Assembly: GCA_016278505.1 (NCBI GenBank)
Contig: JADQBQ010000001.1
Span: 62,001-126,000 of the forward strand
Reading direction: 5' to 3'
Origin: Clostridiales bacterium
GTDB lineage: Bacteria; Bacillota; Desulfotomaculia; Desulfotomaculales; VENG01
Length of the DNA: 64,000 nt
The position numbers and the translations under genes were made by a program. The notes beneath the pieces are model-generated. The model was not told the origin of the DNA and ran no database searches. It saw nothing but the letters and a program-made list of their open reading frames with translations. Positions 36,853-46,900 of the stretch are shown piece after piece; the stretch's first letter is position 1; each line of letters starts with the position of its first letter.

Positions 36853-37134
36853 TTATAATAACTCAGTACTGTAATCAATCAATTCCACGCCACCGTGGAA
36901 TTCGATAAAATGAATTACCGCCGATAATACTTTATGTACATGTGAGGATTCGTTACTTACCGTGGAGATACCTATAGTTGAAAGCTGCCATGAATCCTGT
37001 TTTCCCACCTCGGCGACTGATATATTAAACTTTGACTTCAGCCTATCCAATAAGCTTTTCAAAACTCTTCTTTTACCTTTCAAAGACGATGCTTCCCCGA
37101 TCATAATTTCAACCGTCAACACACCTATCACCAA
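36853..37134 (-). CDS. DUF503 family protein (YlxP-like)
   Basis: A 93-residue protein matching DUF503 from start to end: 'MVIGVLTVEIMIGEASSLKGKRRVLKSLLDRLKSKFNISVAEV' carries the conserved SLKxKRxVxKS core. Usually this gene is found in the nusA-infB operon near rbfA; here it is alone. Structure-based proposals link it to RNA or ribosome functions. GTG start after GGAGGAGCTTTATATTG. Confidence 0.85.
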   Translation of the reverse strand: MVIGVLTVEIMIGEASSLKGKRRVLKSLLDRLKSKFNISVAEVGKQDSWQLSTIGISTVSNESSHVHKVLSAVIHFIEFHGGVELIDYSTELL

Positions 37135-37287
37135 TATAAAGCTCCTCCCCCTGCTGTCTTTAAATAAAGCTATGATATAAATTTTTATCTATAGCGGTTA
37201 AATTATCCTCTTTTTTACGCACAACATAAAGAAAGCCTCTATGGATAAAATATATTTGAACTCTAACAAAAAAGGGGGAGTTAACAA

Positions 37288-37452
37288 ATGAATAATGGAC
37301 CGCTGTTAACCGTTCTGGGCACTATTGAATCCGGAACAGGCCTGGCTTTGCGGGAAAGAAATCCCTATTTGGGATGGGGCCTTACAGGTTTGGGTTTGGC
37401 CAAAACAATGTACGGGATACTTGATATGGCCAAGGAACCCCACGAGCGTTAG
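37288..37452 (+). CDS. Small 54-residue protein
   Basis: ATG at 37288 follows AAAGGGGGAGTTAACAA and opens a 54-codon frame with a Gly-rich, amphipathic to hydrophobic middle ('GWGLTGLGLAKTMYGILDMA'). A small asparagine-rich N-terminus and basic/acidic tail suggest a membrane-associated or spore-type small protein. A stable hairpin (GGGGAAGGGAT / ATCCCTTCCCC) follows at 37460-37486. Function unknown. Confidence 0.55.
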   Translation: MNNGPLLTVLGTIESGTGLALRERNPYLGWGLTGLGLAKTMYGILDMAKEPHER

Positions 37453-37459
37453 AGTTCGC

Positions 37460-37486
37460 AGGGGAAGGGATTGCATCCCTTCCCCT
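37460..37486 (+). terminator. Hairpin after the 54-residue gene
   Basis: GGGGAAGGGAT-TGC...-ATCCCTTCCCC with no following T-run. Confidence 0.5.
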
Positions 37487-37512
37487 CAAATTATTGACAA
37501 AGTTGTGTAGTT

Positions 37513-37722
37513 GACCTGTCTTTTGCGCCCGCTCATTAAATTCATCTCGCAGGCCAGGCTAAGGCTCAGTCTCACGCTCCAGCGGGATTCCCGCCCCATT
37601 CGCCGTCCTGGCTCAGGGGGCGGCCTCGCACGTCCTGTGCTCGGTCCCGCTTCCGCTTATCGACTTCGCTAAGCCTGGCAACTGCTCGATTCAATTCATT
37701 CACTATGCGCAAAAGACAGGTT
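37513..37722. repeat. Dispersed GC-rich repeat, copy 2 (inverted relative to copy 1)
   Basis: A 210-bp unit with ends GACCTGTCTTTTGCGC / GCGCAAAAGACAGGTT, exactly the length of copy 1 at 28664-28873 but in opposite orientation and with scattered substitutions. The 47-bp direct repeat found at copy 1 is absent here. It lies between the small gene and the hdrB terminus. Confidence 0.85.
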
Positions 37723-37751
37723 TGTCATCAGTCTCAGAGGAAGATCCTCTT

Positions 37752-38591
37752 TTATAAATTTACAACCCGTCCGGGATCAACCAGGTGTTTTCTAAACCAC
37801 CCCTTAGCTTCATCGAGTCCGAGAGCAAGACCCATTAATTCCGTAAAATAAAAGCAAGGCATTTGGTTTTCCCCTTTTTCTTGCCTCATCTCTAAATTAC
37901 TCTGACACATGGGGCACGATGTTACAATTGCCTCGGCCCCGGCCTCCCGGGCAGCATTTATAATCCTGGACACGATCTCCTCTACTACATTGGTATTGGT
38001 GAGGCTCAAGCTGGCGCCGCAGCATTCAGTTTTATAGGACCACTTAAGCGCTTGAGCACCCAAGGTTTCTGTTAAATCATCAAGCATGGTTGGGTTTTCT
38101 ACTCTGTCAAAACCCTGCACCTCGGGGGGACGTACCATTAAACAACCGTAATAGCAAACAACTTTAAGACCTTCTAATGGTTTTACCACTTTTGAAGCAA
38201 TGGCCTGAAGGCCTATTTTGCCAACCACAGCCTCCACCAGGGACATTATCTTAATATTGTCCTGATACTTAAAACCCACGGTTTCCTCTATTTCCTTCCG
38301 CGCCGCCTCATCATTACGCATAACGTAGTCAGCTTTCCTCAGACGTGCGAAACAGGCAGCACAGGGCACTGTTACATCTACCCCATTTTTTTGGGCCAGG
38401 GCTATGTTTCTTGCCGGCAGTGCGGAAGCCAGCGCATGATTGAGGTTATGTGCTGAGGTAGAGCCACAACAGCTCCAATCCTCCAACTCCAACAACTCCA
38501 AATCAAGGGCTGCACATACAGAGCGGGAAGAGAGATCATATTCCTTAGCAGTAGACTCAAGGGAACAGCCTGGATAATAGGACAGTTTCAT
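37752..38591 (-). CDS. hdrB: Heterodisulfide reductase subunit B (HdrB), unit iii
   Basis: A 279-residue cytoplasmic protein with two CCG domains. The first has 'CSLES', 'SCCGSTS' and 'CAACFARL'; the second has 'YYGCLMV', 'ECCGASL' and 'SCPMCQSNL'. In HdrB these cysteines hold the two non-cubane [4Fe-4S] clusters that split a disulfide. It is the last gene of the hdrA-hdrA-mvhD-frhB-hdrC-hdrB operon, two bases after hdrC. The bacterial disulfide substrate is not known from sequence; a DsrC-like protein is one possibility. Confidence 0.93.
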   Translation of the reverse strand: MKLSYYPGCSLESTAKEYDLSSRSVCAALDLELLELEDWSCCGSTSAHNLNHALASALPARNIALAQKNGVDVTVPCAACFARLRKADYVMRNDEAARKEIEETVGFKYQDNIKIMSLVEAVVGKIGLQAIASKVVKPLEGLKVVCYYGCLMVRPPEVQGFDRVENPTMLDDLTETLGAQALKWSYKTECCGASLSLTNTNVVEEIVSRIINAAREAGAEAIVTSCPMCQSNLEMRQEKGENQMPCFYFTELMGLALGLDEAKGWFRKHLVDPGRVVNL

Positions 38592-38593
38592 TG

Positions 38594-39178
38594 CTACTTA
38601 CCCCCTTCCCGGGAAATTTCCGACCTGGTAAATATGTCTCGGACTTCTTTTTTGTTTTTTATGCCACGGGGGATTAGCGGCAGCTTACCTTTTTTAAACA
38701 TCTGCAATCCAAGGTCTAAATCCGTAAAAAGCTGTCCTGACTTCAACTTATATTTGGCCATCAATGTAGCCTCGTGTACACGTCCCCTGGCCCTTACTTC
38801 TTGCAAAAATATACGATGAAAAGACTCTGTATGTTTGGCCCGGCTAAGGTTATTTTCAGTAGCCATGACCCGAAGGGCATCCATAACTTCAGAAATCCTG
38901 ATACCGTTGGGGCAACGTACACCACAGGTTTCACACGCGGAACAGAGCCAAATAGCTGAACTCGTCAAAACTCGGTCTTTCAAGCCAAAGCTGATCATAC
39001 GTAATATTTGATTAGGGTGATAATCCATATGATGAGATACGGGACACCCTGTAGCACATTTCTGGCACTGGTAGCAAAGCTCTATCGGCTGCCCGCTTTT
39101 TTCACGTACTTCCGCCGAAAAATTAGGGTCAGTCTGCAGGGTTTCTGTACCGGCTAATATTTTCATTTTCCCTTTCAT
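38594..39178 (-). CDS. hdrC: Heterodisulfide reductase subunit C (HdrC), unit iii
   Basis: A 194-residue ferredoxin-like protein with two [4Fe-4S] motifs: 'CYQCQKCATGCPVS' and 'CSACETCGVRCPNG'. It passes electrons from HdrA to HdrB. 'HHMDYHPNQILRMISFGLKD' between the motifs is typical of HdrC. Start ATG 39178 behind GGGAGGTTAGGGAG. Confidence 0.93.
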   Translation of the reverse strand: MKGKMKILAGTETLQTDPNFSAEVREKSGQPIELCYQCQKCATGCPVSHHMDYHPNQILRMISFGLKDRVLTSSAIWLCSACETCGVRCPNGIRISEVMDALRVMATENNLSRAKHTESFHRIFLQEVRARGRVHEATLMAKYKLKSGQLFTDLDLGLQMFKKGKLPLIPRGIKNKKEVRDIFTRSEISREGGK

Positions 39179-39191
39179 CTCCCTAACCTCC

Positions 39192-40310
39192 CTAGCGCGG
39201 TTCTAATTCATTTTCTTGATACGTGGTCTGGGGCAACGGCTCATCCAGGTTACAACCAGGAACATAGGAAAAAATATCTTGAACTTTTTTGCCTGCCGTT
39301 CCAAATAACAGAGTTAAGGGCAGATTATTGGGACAGGCACTTTCACATTGCCCACAGCCAACACAACTAAGCCCCATATGGTTTACCCTTGTAATGTGGA
39401 ACAAAAAGGTATCAGTTGGCATTTCAATAACACTCTTTTGCTCTGCCCATTTTAGATAGTCTACGGGCTCGTGTTTAAATACAGGTGATACAAACACACA
39501 CTCCTGGCAAAAACATATGGGACAGGCACGGCGGCAGTTATAACAGCCCAAACAGCCGGCTAACTCATCTGCCATACCTGACATTGTTGCAGTACGCGAT
39601 GCAAATTCGTCAAATTTATTGGATTTATATGCTTCTCTTTCTTCTCGGATGCGGTTTATAGTATCTGTTCTGCTGCTGTCGTCGCCGCACTCCTTAAGGC
39701 CAAGACCATTTATTTTATCGGCTATCTGCTCTTCCGCCTCAATAACCAGGTGTTCAACCGGGTTTAAACCTGCCCAGCCAATGGATATTTGGGCATGCTC
39801 TGTGGTAATGTGTCCGCACATGGTACACGAAGAACGGACATCTTGCCCCTCCACAGCAGTTTCACCACCGGCGGCAGAATTCAGCCAGGATTCCAATTGC
39901 CATTTACCGTCCACTACAAATTGTCGGTATGCTAAAGGATCAAAGGTACCTAAACAATCCATCCCTATAATCACCAGATTATCCAATGAAGCCTGATGCA
40001 ATTTCACCAATTCAACCAGAGCCCTCGCTTCACATGACCGTAAAACAACGCCTATCTTTTCTCCCGGATCAGCCGTGGTTAATTTGGAAACGATTTTAGC
40101 AGCATTGGTCATAGCTACAGGCGCTAAAGGATTAATGCCTTTTAAGCCCTCAATTTTTTTAACCAGAGTCATTATCACAGCGGTTTTTGATTTTACCTCC
40201 TGAGGCACAAGCAGAGCGTCAATCACACCGTTCTCCATTAGCCCCTGGAAAAAGGAGATTAAGGCTTCATTAATATTTTGTGTCCCTGTCTCCAATGTAA
40301 AGTTTTTCAT
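39192..40310 (-). CDS. FrhB/FdhB-like iron-sulfur protein
   Basis: A 372-residue protein with an N-terminal domain related to the F420-hydrogenase/formate-dehydrogenase beta subunit ('GVVLRSCEARALVELVKLH', 'IIGMDCLGTFDP') and two C-terminal [4Fe-4S] motifs: 'CLGCYNCRRACPICFCQEC' and 'CVGCGQCESACPNN'. In the archaeal relatives this subunit binds flavin and exchanges electrons with F420 or HdrA. There is no formate dehydrogenase or hydrogenase catalytic subunit in the operon, so here it probably gives the Hdr complex a docking or flavin-entry site. ATG 40310 behind AGGAGGTGTAGGGTTCCCC. Confidence 0.8.
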   Translation of the reverse strand: MKNFTLETGTQNINEALISFFQGLMENGVIDALLVPQEVKSKTAVIMTLVKKIEGLKGINPLAPVAMTNAAKIVSKLTTADPGEKIGVVLRSCEARALVELVKLHQASLDNLVIIGMDCLGTFDPLAYRQFVVDGKWQLESWLNSAAGGETAVEGQDVRSSCTMCGHITTEHAQISIGWAGLNPVEHLVIEAEEQIADKINGLGLKECGDDSSRTDTINRIREEREAYKSNKFDEFASRTATMSGMADELAGCLGCYNCRRACPICFCQECVFVSPVFKHEPVDYLKWAEQKSVIEMPTDTFLFHITRVNHMGLSCVGCGQCESACPNNLPLTLLFGTAGKKVQDIFSYVPGCNLDEPLPQTTYQENELEPR

Positions 40311-40332
40311 GGGGAACCCTACACCTCCTGAG

Positions 40333-40827
40333 TTAAATTTCCCACGGGTTGCGGTGGGGGTTGGGACCTAATTCCTTGAGCTTTTTCACAAATTCGTCTA
40401 CCGTTTGGGCGAACAGTTTTCCCTCCGATGCGCTGATAAAGCGAAACCACACACGATCAGGGTCAAGACCGAATGTTTCTAATGTGGATCTTACGATAGC
40501 TATACGGCGGCGTGCCTTGTAATTGCCACTACCATAGTGACAGTCACCGGAGTGTCACCCGCCCACCAGTACTCCATCAGCCCCGTCAATGATGGGTCTT
40601 AAGATATATAATGGATCAACTGCTCCCGAACACATTACCCGCACCAACCGTATATTGGGAGAGTACTGGGCCCTGGATGTGCCGGCAAGGTCTGCACCGG
40701 CATAACTACACCAATTGCAAACAAGGCCAATAATACGGGGCTCAAAATCTTGCTGGCTCTGCTGCCTTACTTCATCAGTGAACTCCTCTACGGGAAGTCT
40801 TTCATTATCTTTTAAGGCTACGCTCAT
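40333..40827 (-). CDS. mvhD: MvhD-like subunit, selenoprotein (in-frame UGA)
   Basis: The frame starting at ATG 40827 reaches TGA at 40557-40555 after 90 codons, exactly where MvhD has a conserved Cys (GG-C-HxGDCHY). Reading the TGA as Sec gives 'VGG-U-HSGDCHYGSGNY' and continues for 73 codons of typical MvhD sequence ('RVWFRFISASEGKLFAQTVDEFVKKL') to TAA at 40335-40333, for 164 residues. A hairpin GTCACT-ATGGT-AGTGGC (40541-40525), starting 14 bases after the TGA with GGU in its loop, fits a bacterial SECIS. Other Cys at 'CNWCSYAGAD' and 'CSG' bind the [2Fe-2S] cluster. It links HdrA to an electron donor; Sec-containing VhuD homologues are known in methanogens. Confidence 0.88.
40525..40557 (-). 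promoter_or_regulatory. UGA-Sec codon and SECIS-like hairpin
   Basis: UGA (40557-40555) then, 14 bases later, a six-base-pair stem GUCACU / AGUGGC (one G-U pair) with loop AUGGU. Distance and GGU loop agree with the minimal bacterial SECIS recognised by SelB. A second, overlapping inverted repeat, GTGACA / TGTCAC, involves the UGA itself. Confidence 0.7.
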
Positions 40828-40859
40828 GGAATGATCAGCTCCTTTTTGCTTGTTTTTTT

Positions 40860-43800
40860 CTAAAACATGGCAGCCTTCATCAGGGCCAACATCTGTCCTT
40901 TTTCAAATCCCTTCTGCTGGCTTGCGCCACTGGGACAAGCAACTACGCAGGCACCACAGCCCTGGCAGAGCACACCCGTTACCCCAGCCACTCCTGTATC
41001 TTCGTCAATATAGCGGGCATCATAGCTGCATGATTTCACACAGAGACCGCACCCAATACACGTCTCTTCGTCCACGGTGGCGGTCATAGCCACATTTTGC
41101 AGGCGATCCTTGGACAGCAGGGTAACAGCCCTCATGGCGGCAGCATTAGCCTGAGCAATTGATTCACTAACCAGCTTGGGAGAGTGAGCCAAACCGCATA
41201 GATACAGACCGTCAGCGGCAAAGTCCACCGGGCGTAATTTCATGTGCGCCTCTAAAAGGAACCCTTCGTCATTTAAGGATGCCTTAAACAATTGGCTCAA
41301 CTTTTCGTTGTCGGCACCCGGCATAACACCCGTACTAAGAGCCAACACATCGGCATCAATGGACAGTGTATAACCTAAAATATGATCTTTAATTTTCACT
41401 TCTACCCCGTTTTCCCCGGCTATTACCTCCGGTTTTGCTTCGGGTTCATATCTGATAAAGATAACTCCTTTTTGCCGGGCTTCAGTATAATACTTTTCCT
41501 TGGTTCCATATACCCTTATGTCCCTGTAAAGAACGTACACATTAGCCGCAGGGTTAGTTTCCTTTATTTTTAAAGCATTTTTGACAGCCTGTGTACAGCA
41601 TATTCTACTGCAATACGGTCTCTCTTCACTTCTAGAACCCACACACTGGATCATAACCACGTTTTTTATGCCGGTCATTTCACCACGGCTGATTTTCCCC
41701 TCCAGTTCAGTCTGGGTCACCACTTTGGGGTTCTCACCATAATGGTACTCCGATGGCTTCACTTCTCCCGCCCCGGTGGCCAACACGGTACAGCCGTGTA
41801 CAATTTCTTGCATTTTTCCGGCAGTATTAATTTTTGTCCTATAACTACCAGGGTAACCGCCCACTTCAACAACTTCACTGCCTGTTAAAACATTAATCCC
41901 GGCATGATCGGTAACCTTATTTTTCATGTCTTCCAGGATGGTTCCGGGCTCCTGGCCGTCAATGGAATAATGCAGTTCCTTTAAATTGCCGCCTAATTCG
42001 GTGGTTTTTTCCACCAGGTAAACATCAAAACCTTGTTCCGCCAGCGAAATGGACGCTGACATTCCGGCGGCCCCGCCTCCTACTACCAGCGCTTTGCGGT
42101 TAATATCCGTAAAAGTGGTATAAATAGGACTCAATGTACGAGACTTGGCCACTGACATGCGGATCAGGTCTTTTGCTTTCTCTGTAGCCTTGTCACATTC
42201 ATCCTTGTGCACCCAAGAAGAATGCTCCCTTATGTTCACATGCTCGTATAAATAAGGGTTAAGTCCCGCCTCGCTGATTGCATTTTGGAATAAAGGAGCA
42301 TGCGTCCTGGGAGTACATGAGGCAACCACAACGCGATTTAACTTCTGGCTTTTAATTCGTTTTTTAATTTTTTCCAGGCTGTCCTGGGCACAAGCAAAGA
42401 GGAACTCACTGGCATGGGCCACATCTTTCAGTGTCTTGGCATACTTGGCTACTTCTGGAACGTTAATTACGCTGCCAATATTTATACCGCAATTGCAAAC
42501 AAATACCCCCACCCTGGGTGGTTCCTCAGAAACATCCCTCTCCGGTATATCAGGCTTTGTTTCCGTACAAGTGCCCCTTACATCGCTCAAAAGGCGTGAA
42601 ACATATGCCGCAGCCGCGCTGGACTCTGCCACTGTTTCCGGGATATCTTTGGGACCGGCAAAGGTTCCGGCCACAAAAACTCCCTCGTGGGAAGTGGTAC
42701 ACATCTCTCCCTCAGTTTTACAAAAACCGAATTCGTCCAGGCCAACACCGGCCACACGGGCTAATTCCACTGTGCCTTCAGAAGGCTGAATACCTACCGA
42801 TAGAACCACCATGTCGAACTCTTCTTCTTGTAAACTACCGTCCGGCATACTATACCGTAATAAAAGATTATTACTCTGCTGCAGTTCCTTAACGGAAGAA
42901 ACCATACACTTCACATATTGAATACCGTACTCATCCTGTCCTCGCTTGTAATACTGCTCAAACCCTTTACCGTAAGCTCGTACGTCCATGCAGAATATAG
43001 AAGTTTGAAGCCCCGGCGCGTGCTCCTGAGCCACCATAGCCTCTTTGGTAGCATACATACAGCAAACGCCGGAACAATAATTCCTTTCCTTCCCCGGCTC
43101 CCGTGAGCCCACGCACTGAATAAAGGCAATCTTTTTAGGCTCCTTCTCGTCAGATGGCCTTATCAAATGCCCCTGATTTGGGCCGGAGGCACTCAAGAGT
43201 CTCTCAAACTGCAGACTGGTGACCACATTGTCATATACCCCGAAACCAAACTCACCCCTAAGACCGGCGTCAAATATATCAAATCCCGGGGATAGAATCA
43301 CCGCACCCACGGCTAGACTTTTAACTTCTTCCTGCATATTATGATCAATTGCATTGCGCCCGCATTTTTCTTCACACTGACCGCACTCAATACAATTTTC
43401 CTTGTCAATCACATAGGCATTGGGAAAGGCCTGGGCGTAAGGCTTGTAAATAGCTTTACATTCGTCCAAACCCTGGTTAAATTTATTGGTTACCGTTTGT
43501 GGGCATACAGTCTCACATCTGCCGCAGCTAACGCATAAGTCAACATCCACGTAACGGGGATGTGTTTTTATACTGGCCTGGAAATTGCCGGGCTCACCTT
43601 CCAAGCCAATTAGTTCGGACATAGTCATCACTTCAATGTTCATGTGTCCACCCACATCCACTACTTTGGGAGAAAGGATACACATGGAACAGTCATTGGT
43701 AGGGAAAGTTTTGTCCAACATGGGCATAGTTCCGGCGATACTGGGTTTACGCTCTATAAGATATACTTTAAATCCGGCCTCTGCCAGGTCCAGGGATGAC

Positions 43801-43907
43801 TGCATACCACTGATACCTGATCCGATGACTAAAACGGCTCCCTTTTTCTTTGCAGGCATTTCGCGTACTACTGCACCCTTATTTGCATTCTTTTTATTCG
43901 AACTCAC
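40860..43907 (-). CDS. hdrA: Double-module HdrA (1015 aa)
   Basis: An FAD and iron-sulfur electron-transfer subunit of about 1.5 times normal HdrA length. The first module (about residues 25-440) has a Rossmann FAD motif 'VIGSGISGMQSSLDLAEAG', 'CVSCGRCETVCP' and 'CIECGQCEEKCG'. The second (about 460-1015) has 'VFVCNCGINIG', the CCG-like 'SCTPRTHAPLF', another Rossmann motif 'VVGGGAAGMSASISLAEQG', 'YCSRICC' and two C-terminal clusters 'CIGCGLCVKSC' and 'CQGCGACVVACP'. The ribosome site GGGAGGTGAATAAA fits GTG 43907. It is 16 bases after the HdrA-GltD gene and 32 before mvhD. Confidence 0.93.
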   Translation of the reverse strand: MSSNKKNANKGAVVREMPAKKKGAVLVIGSGISGMQSSLDLAEAGFKVYLIERKPSIAGTMPMLDKTFPTNDCSMCILSPKVVDVGGHMNIEVMTMSELIGLEGEPGNFQASIKTHPRYVDVDLCVSCGRCETVCPQTVTNKFNQGLDECKAIYKPYAQAFPNAYVIDKENCIECGQCEEKCGRNAIDHNMQEEVKSLAVGAVILSPGFDIFDAGLRGEFGFGVYDNVVTSLQFERLLSASGPNQGHLIRPSDEKEPKKIAFIQCVGSREPGKERNYCSGVCCMYATKEAMVAQEHAPGLQTSIFCMDVRAYGKGFEQYYKRGQDEYGIQYVKCMVSSVKELQQSNNLLLRYSMPDGSLQEEEFDMVVLSVGIQPSEGTVELARVAGVGLDEFGFCKTEGEMCTTSHEGVFVAGTFAGPKDIPETVAESSAAAAYVSRLLSDVRGTCTETKPDIPERDVSEEPPRVGVFVCNCGINIGSVINVPEVAKYAKTLKDVAHASEFLFACAQDSLEKIKKRIKSQKLNRVVVASCTPRTHAPLFQNAISEAGLNPYLYEHVNIREHSSWVHKDECDKATEKAKDLIRMSVAKSRTLSPIYTTFTDINRKALVVGGGAAGMSASISLAEQGFDVYLVEKTTELGGNLKELHYSIDGQEPGTILEDMKNKVTDHAGINVLTGSEVVEVGGYPGSYRTKINTAGKMQEIVHGCTVLATGAGEVKPSEYHYGENPKVVTQTELEGKISRGEMTGIKNVVMIQCVGSRSEERPYCSRICCTQAVKNALKIKETNPAANVYVLYRDIRVYGTKEKYYTEARQKGVIFIRYEPEAKPEVIAGENGVEVKIKDHILGYTLSIDADVLALSTGVMPGADNEKLSQLFKASLNDEGFLLEAHMKLRPVDFAADGLYLCGLAHSPKLVSESIAQANAAAMRAVTLLSKDRLQNVAMTATVDEETCIGCGLCVKSCSYDARYIDEDTGVAGVTGVLCQGCGACVVACPSGASQQKGFEKGQMLALMKAAMF

Positions 43908-43923
43908 TTTATTCACCTCCCAA

Positions 43924-46900
43924 TTACACCAGTGCAGCCCTTAAGGCTGCCAGCATCTGTGATTTTTCAAAGCCTTTCTGCTGCGTGGCACCGTTAGGAC
44001 AGGCCACCACGCATGCACCGCAGCCCTGGCAAAGTACATCAGTTACCTTAACCACCTTATTGATGGGATCAATTTCCCGGGCATTATAACTACACGACTC
44101 CACGCACACTCCACAGCCTACACAGCGTTTCTTATTCACCGTAGCGGTAATGCCCACGTTTTCCAATTTATCCTTGGAAAGCAGTGTGGCCGCCCGCATA
44201 GCTGCTGCATTGGCCTGCTGCACTGATTCCCCCACCAGTTTCGGGGCATGAGCCAGCCCACACAGGTAGAGCCCTTCGGCAGAGAAGTCAACCGGGCGTA
44301 ACTTCATATGAGCTTCTAAAAGAAACCCGTCAGCGTCCAGCGGCACTTTGAACAGCTGGCTGAGCCTCTGGTTTTCTTGGTTGGGCACGATGCCGGTGCT
44401 GAGCACCAGTAAGTGCGGTTCAATGGTTATAAGCTCGCCTAACACATGTTCTTTAACAGTTACGGAAAGGTTGTCATCCTTGTCGCTTACTTTAGGCTTT
44501 TCTTGTTCATCATAACGGATAAAGATTATACCTTTTTGTCTGGCCCTGGTGTAATATTTCTCCATCAGCCCATAGGACCGAATGTCACGGTAAAGTATAT
44601 ATATGTTGGCCCTGGGATTGATCTCCTTAAGCTTGAGCGCATTTTTGAGTGCCTGCTGACAGCATATTCGGCTGCAGTAAGGCCTGTTTTGATCTCTTGA
44701 GCCTACGCACTGTATCATCACTATACTTTCCAGGTCTATGCCGTCTCCCGCTGCCAGTTTTTCTTCTAATTCAACTTGGGTTACCACCTGCGGGTGCCGG
44801 CCATAAAGATACTCTTCGGTTCTTGCGGCACCTGCACCGGTAGCTAATATGCTCCCGCCGTGCTCAAGCTCTTCAATTTTATCGCTTACTTTAATTGTTG
44901 TTCGATAGTTTCCAGGGTAGCCGTCCGAATCTTGTATTTCAGCCCCGGTATATACGGTGATTCTGTTATTATTGGTCACCTGATCAATTAAATTATTAAG
45001 CTCTAGTTGAGGATCTTGACCTTCTAAAGTGTATTGAATATGTTTCATGTGCCCGCCCAGCTGCTGTTCTTTCTCAACCAGGCAGACGTCAAAGCCCTGT
45101 TCCGCCAGTGAAAGGGACGCGGACATTCCCGCCGCTCCTCCTCCTATTACCAGAGAGGTATGGTTAACTTCGGTAAATGTCGGTGTCACCGGTTTTAAAA
45201 GGGCAACCTTGGCTATGGCCATCCGTACCAGGTCCTTTGCTTTTTGGGTTGCCCCAGGCTTATTGTCACGGTGTACCCAGGAAGAGTGTTCTCTAATATT
45301 TACGTGTTCATAAAGGTAAGGATTGAGACCGGCCTCTCTCAAAGCGCTCTGGAAAAGCGGGGCATGAGTACGGGGGGTGCATGATGCCACCACTACCCGC
45401 GTAAGATCCTGCTCTGAAATTATTTCTTTAATTTTCTCTACGCTGTCCTGAGAACATGTAAACAAGAATTCCTGAGCATAGACCACGTTTTGTATGCTAT
45501 TTGCGTATTCCACCACTCCGGGAACGTTAACCACGCTGCCAATGTTGATACCACAATTACAGACGAACACTCCTATGCGAGGTTTTCCCTTGCCAACATT
45601 TTTCTCGGGCGGGTATTCCTTAACTTTGGTTAGTGTCCCACGGGCCTCAGACAGCATGCGTGAGGCATATCCTGCAGCGGCACTGGCATCGACTACGGTT
45701 TCCGGGATGTCTTTGGGGCCTGCAAATACTCCGCTGGCAAATATACCCTGCTGTGTAGTCATGGCCTTGGAGAACTCCTGGGTTTTACAGAAACCGAATT
45801 CATTTAGCTCCACTCCAGCAGCTTTGGCCAGTTCCTTTGAGCCGCATGAAGCTTTAAAGCCCACTGAAAGAACCACCATGTCAAATTCTTCCCAGTATAC
45901 ATTTCCTTCCTCGTCGCTATACCTGATAGCCAGGTTATCTGAACCGTCAGGTGCCGGGTTTACGCTAAATATACGGCTCTTTACAAAACGTACACCTTGT
46001 TCGTCCCTGGCACGTGTATAGTATTTTTCAAAGTCTTTTCCATAAGAGCGCATATCCATCAGAAATATGGTTGTTTCCAGATCGCCGGGGCTATGTTCTT
46101 TAGCAATTACCGCCTCTTTAATGGCATACATGCAGCAGACAGAGGAACAGTAATCGTGATCTATCTTGACATTTCTTGAACCTACACATTGTATCCAGGC
46201 TATTTTGCTCGGCTCCTTTCCGTCGGAAGGACGTACCATGTGTCCCTGGTACGGGCCGGAGGCGGATAGTATACGTTCGAATTCTATACTGGTGAGTACA
46301 TTAGGAGATTGTTTATAGCCAAAGTAGTCCAGCTCGGAGGGGTCATATATGTCTGCGCCCGGATTTAATATGATCGCTCCTACTTCTATTTCCTCTTCTT
46401 TGTCTTTGGTGGTATGCTCAATGGCGCTGGCCTGGCATACTTTTACACACTCTCCGCACTCGGAGCACACTCCGCAGTTAAGGCAGCGATCTGCTTCGCT
46501 ATGGGCCTTCTCTTCCGTTATGCCATGGGCCGCTTCCTGGAAGTTTTTGATTCGTTCCTTAGGTTCGACCAGGGTGGTTTCAACTCTTGGAATTTGGGTG
46601 TTGCCGGATTTGTGTAACGGAAAGTCCGCCACTTTCACACCGGCATTATTTTCTACGGTCGAAACTTCTTCACCGCGCAAGAAACGGTCAATACTAAAGG
46701 CGGCTTTCTTACCCGCACCGATAGCATCTATGACGGTGGCGGGGCCGGTCACCACATCGCCGGCGGCAAACACCCCGGCAATACTGGTGACACCGGTTTC
46801 CCCCGATGCCACAACCGTGTTTTTCTTAGATACATCTATACCAGTGTCTAGACCTGAGAGGTCAGGTTTCTGGCCTACGGCTAAAATAACATTGTCAACA

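Noticed and set aside
40555-40827. MvhD as a truncated 90-residue protein or pseudogene
   Set aside because: The frame continues in register with conserved family sequence for 73 codons, there is a SECIS-like hairpin at the right distance, and the UGA replaces a conserved Cys. Decay would not place a stop so precisely.
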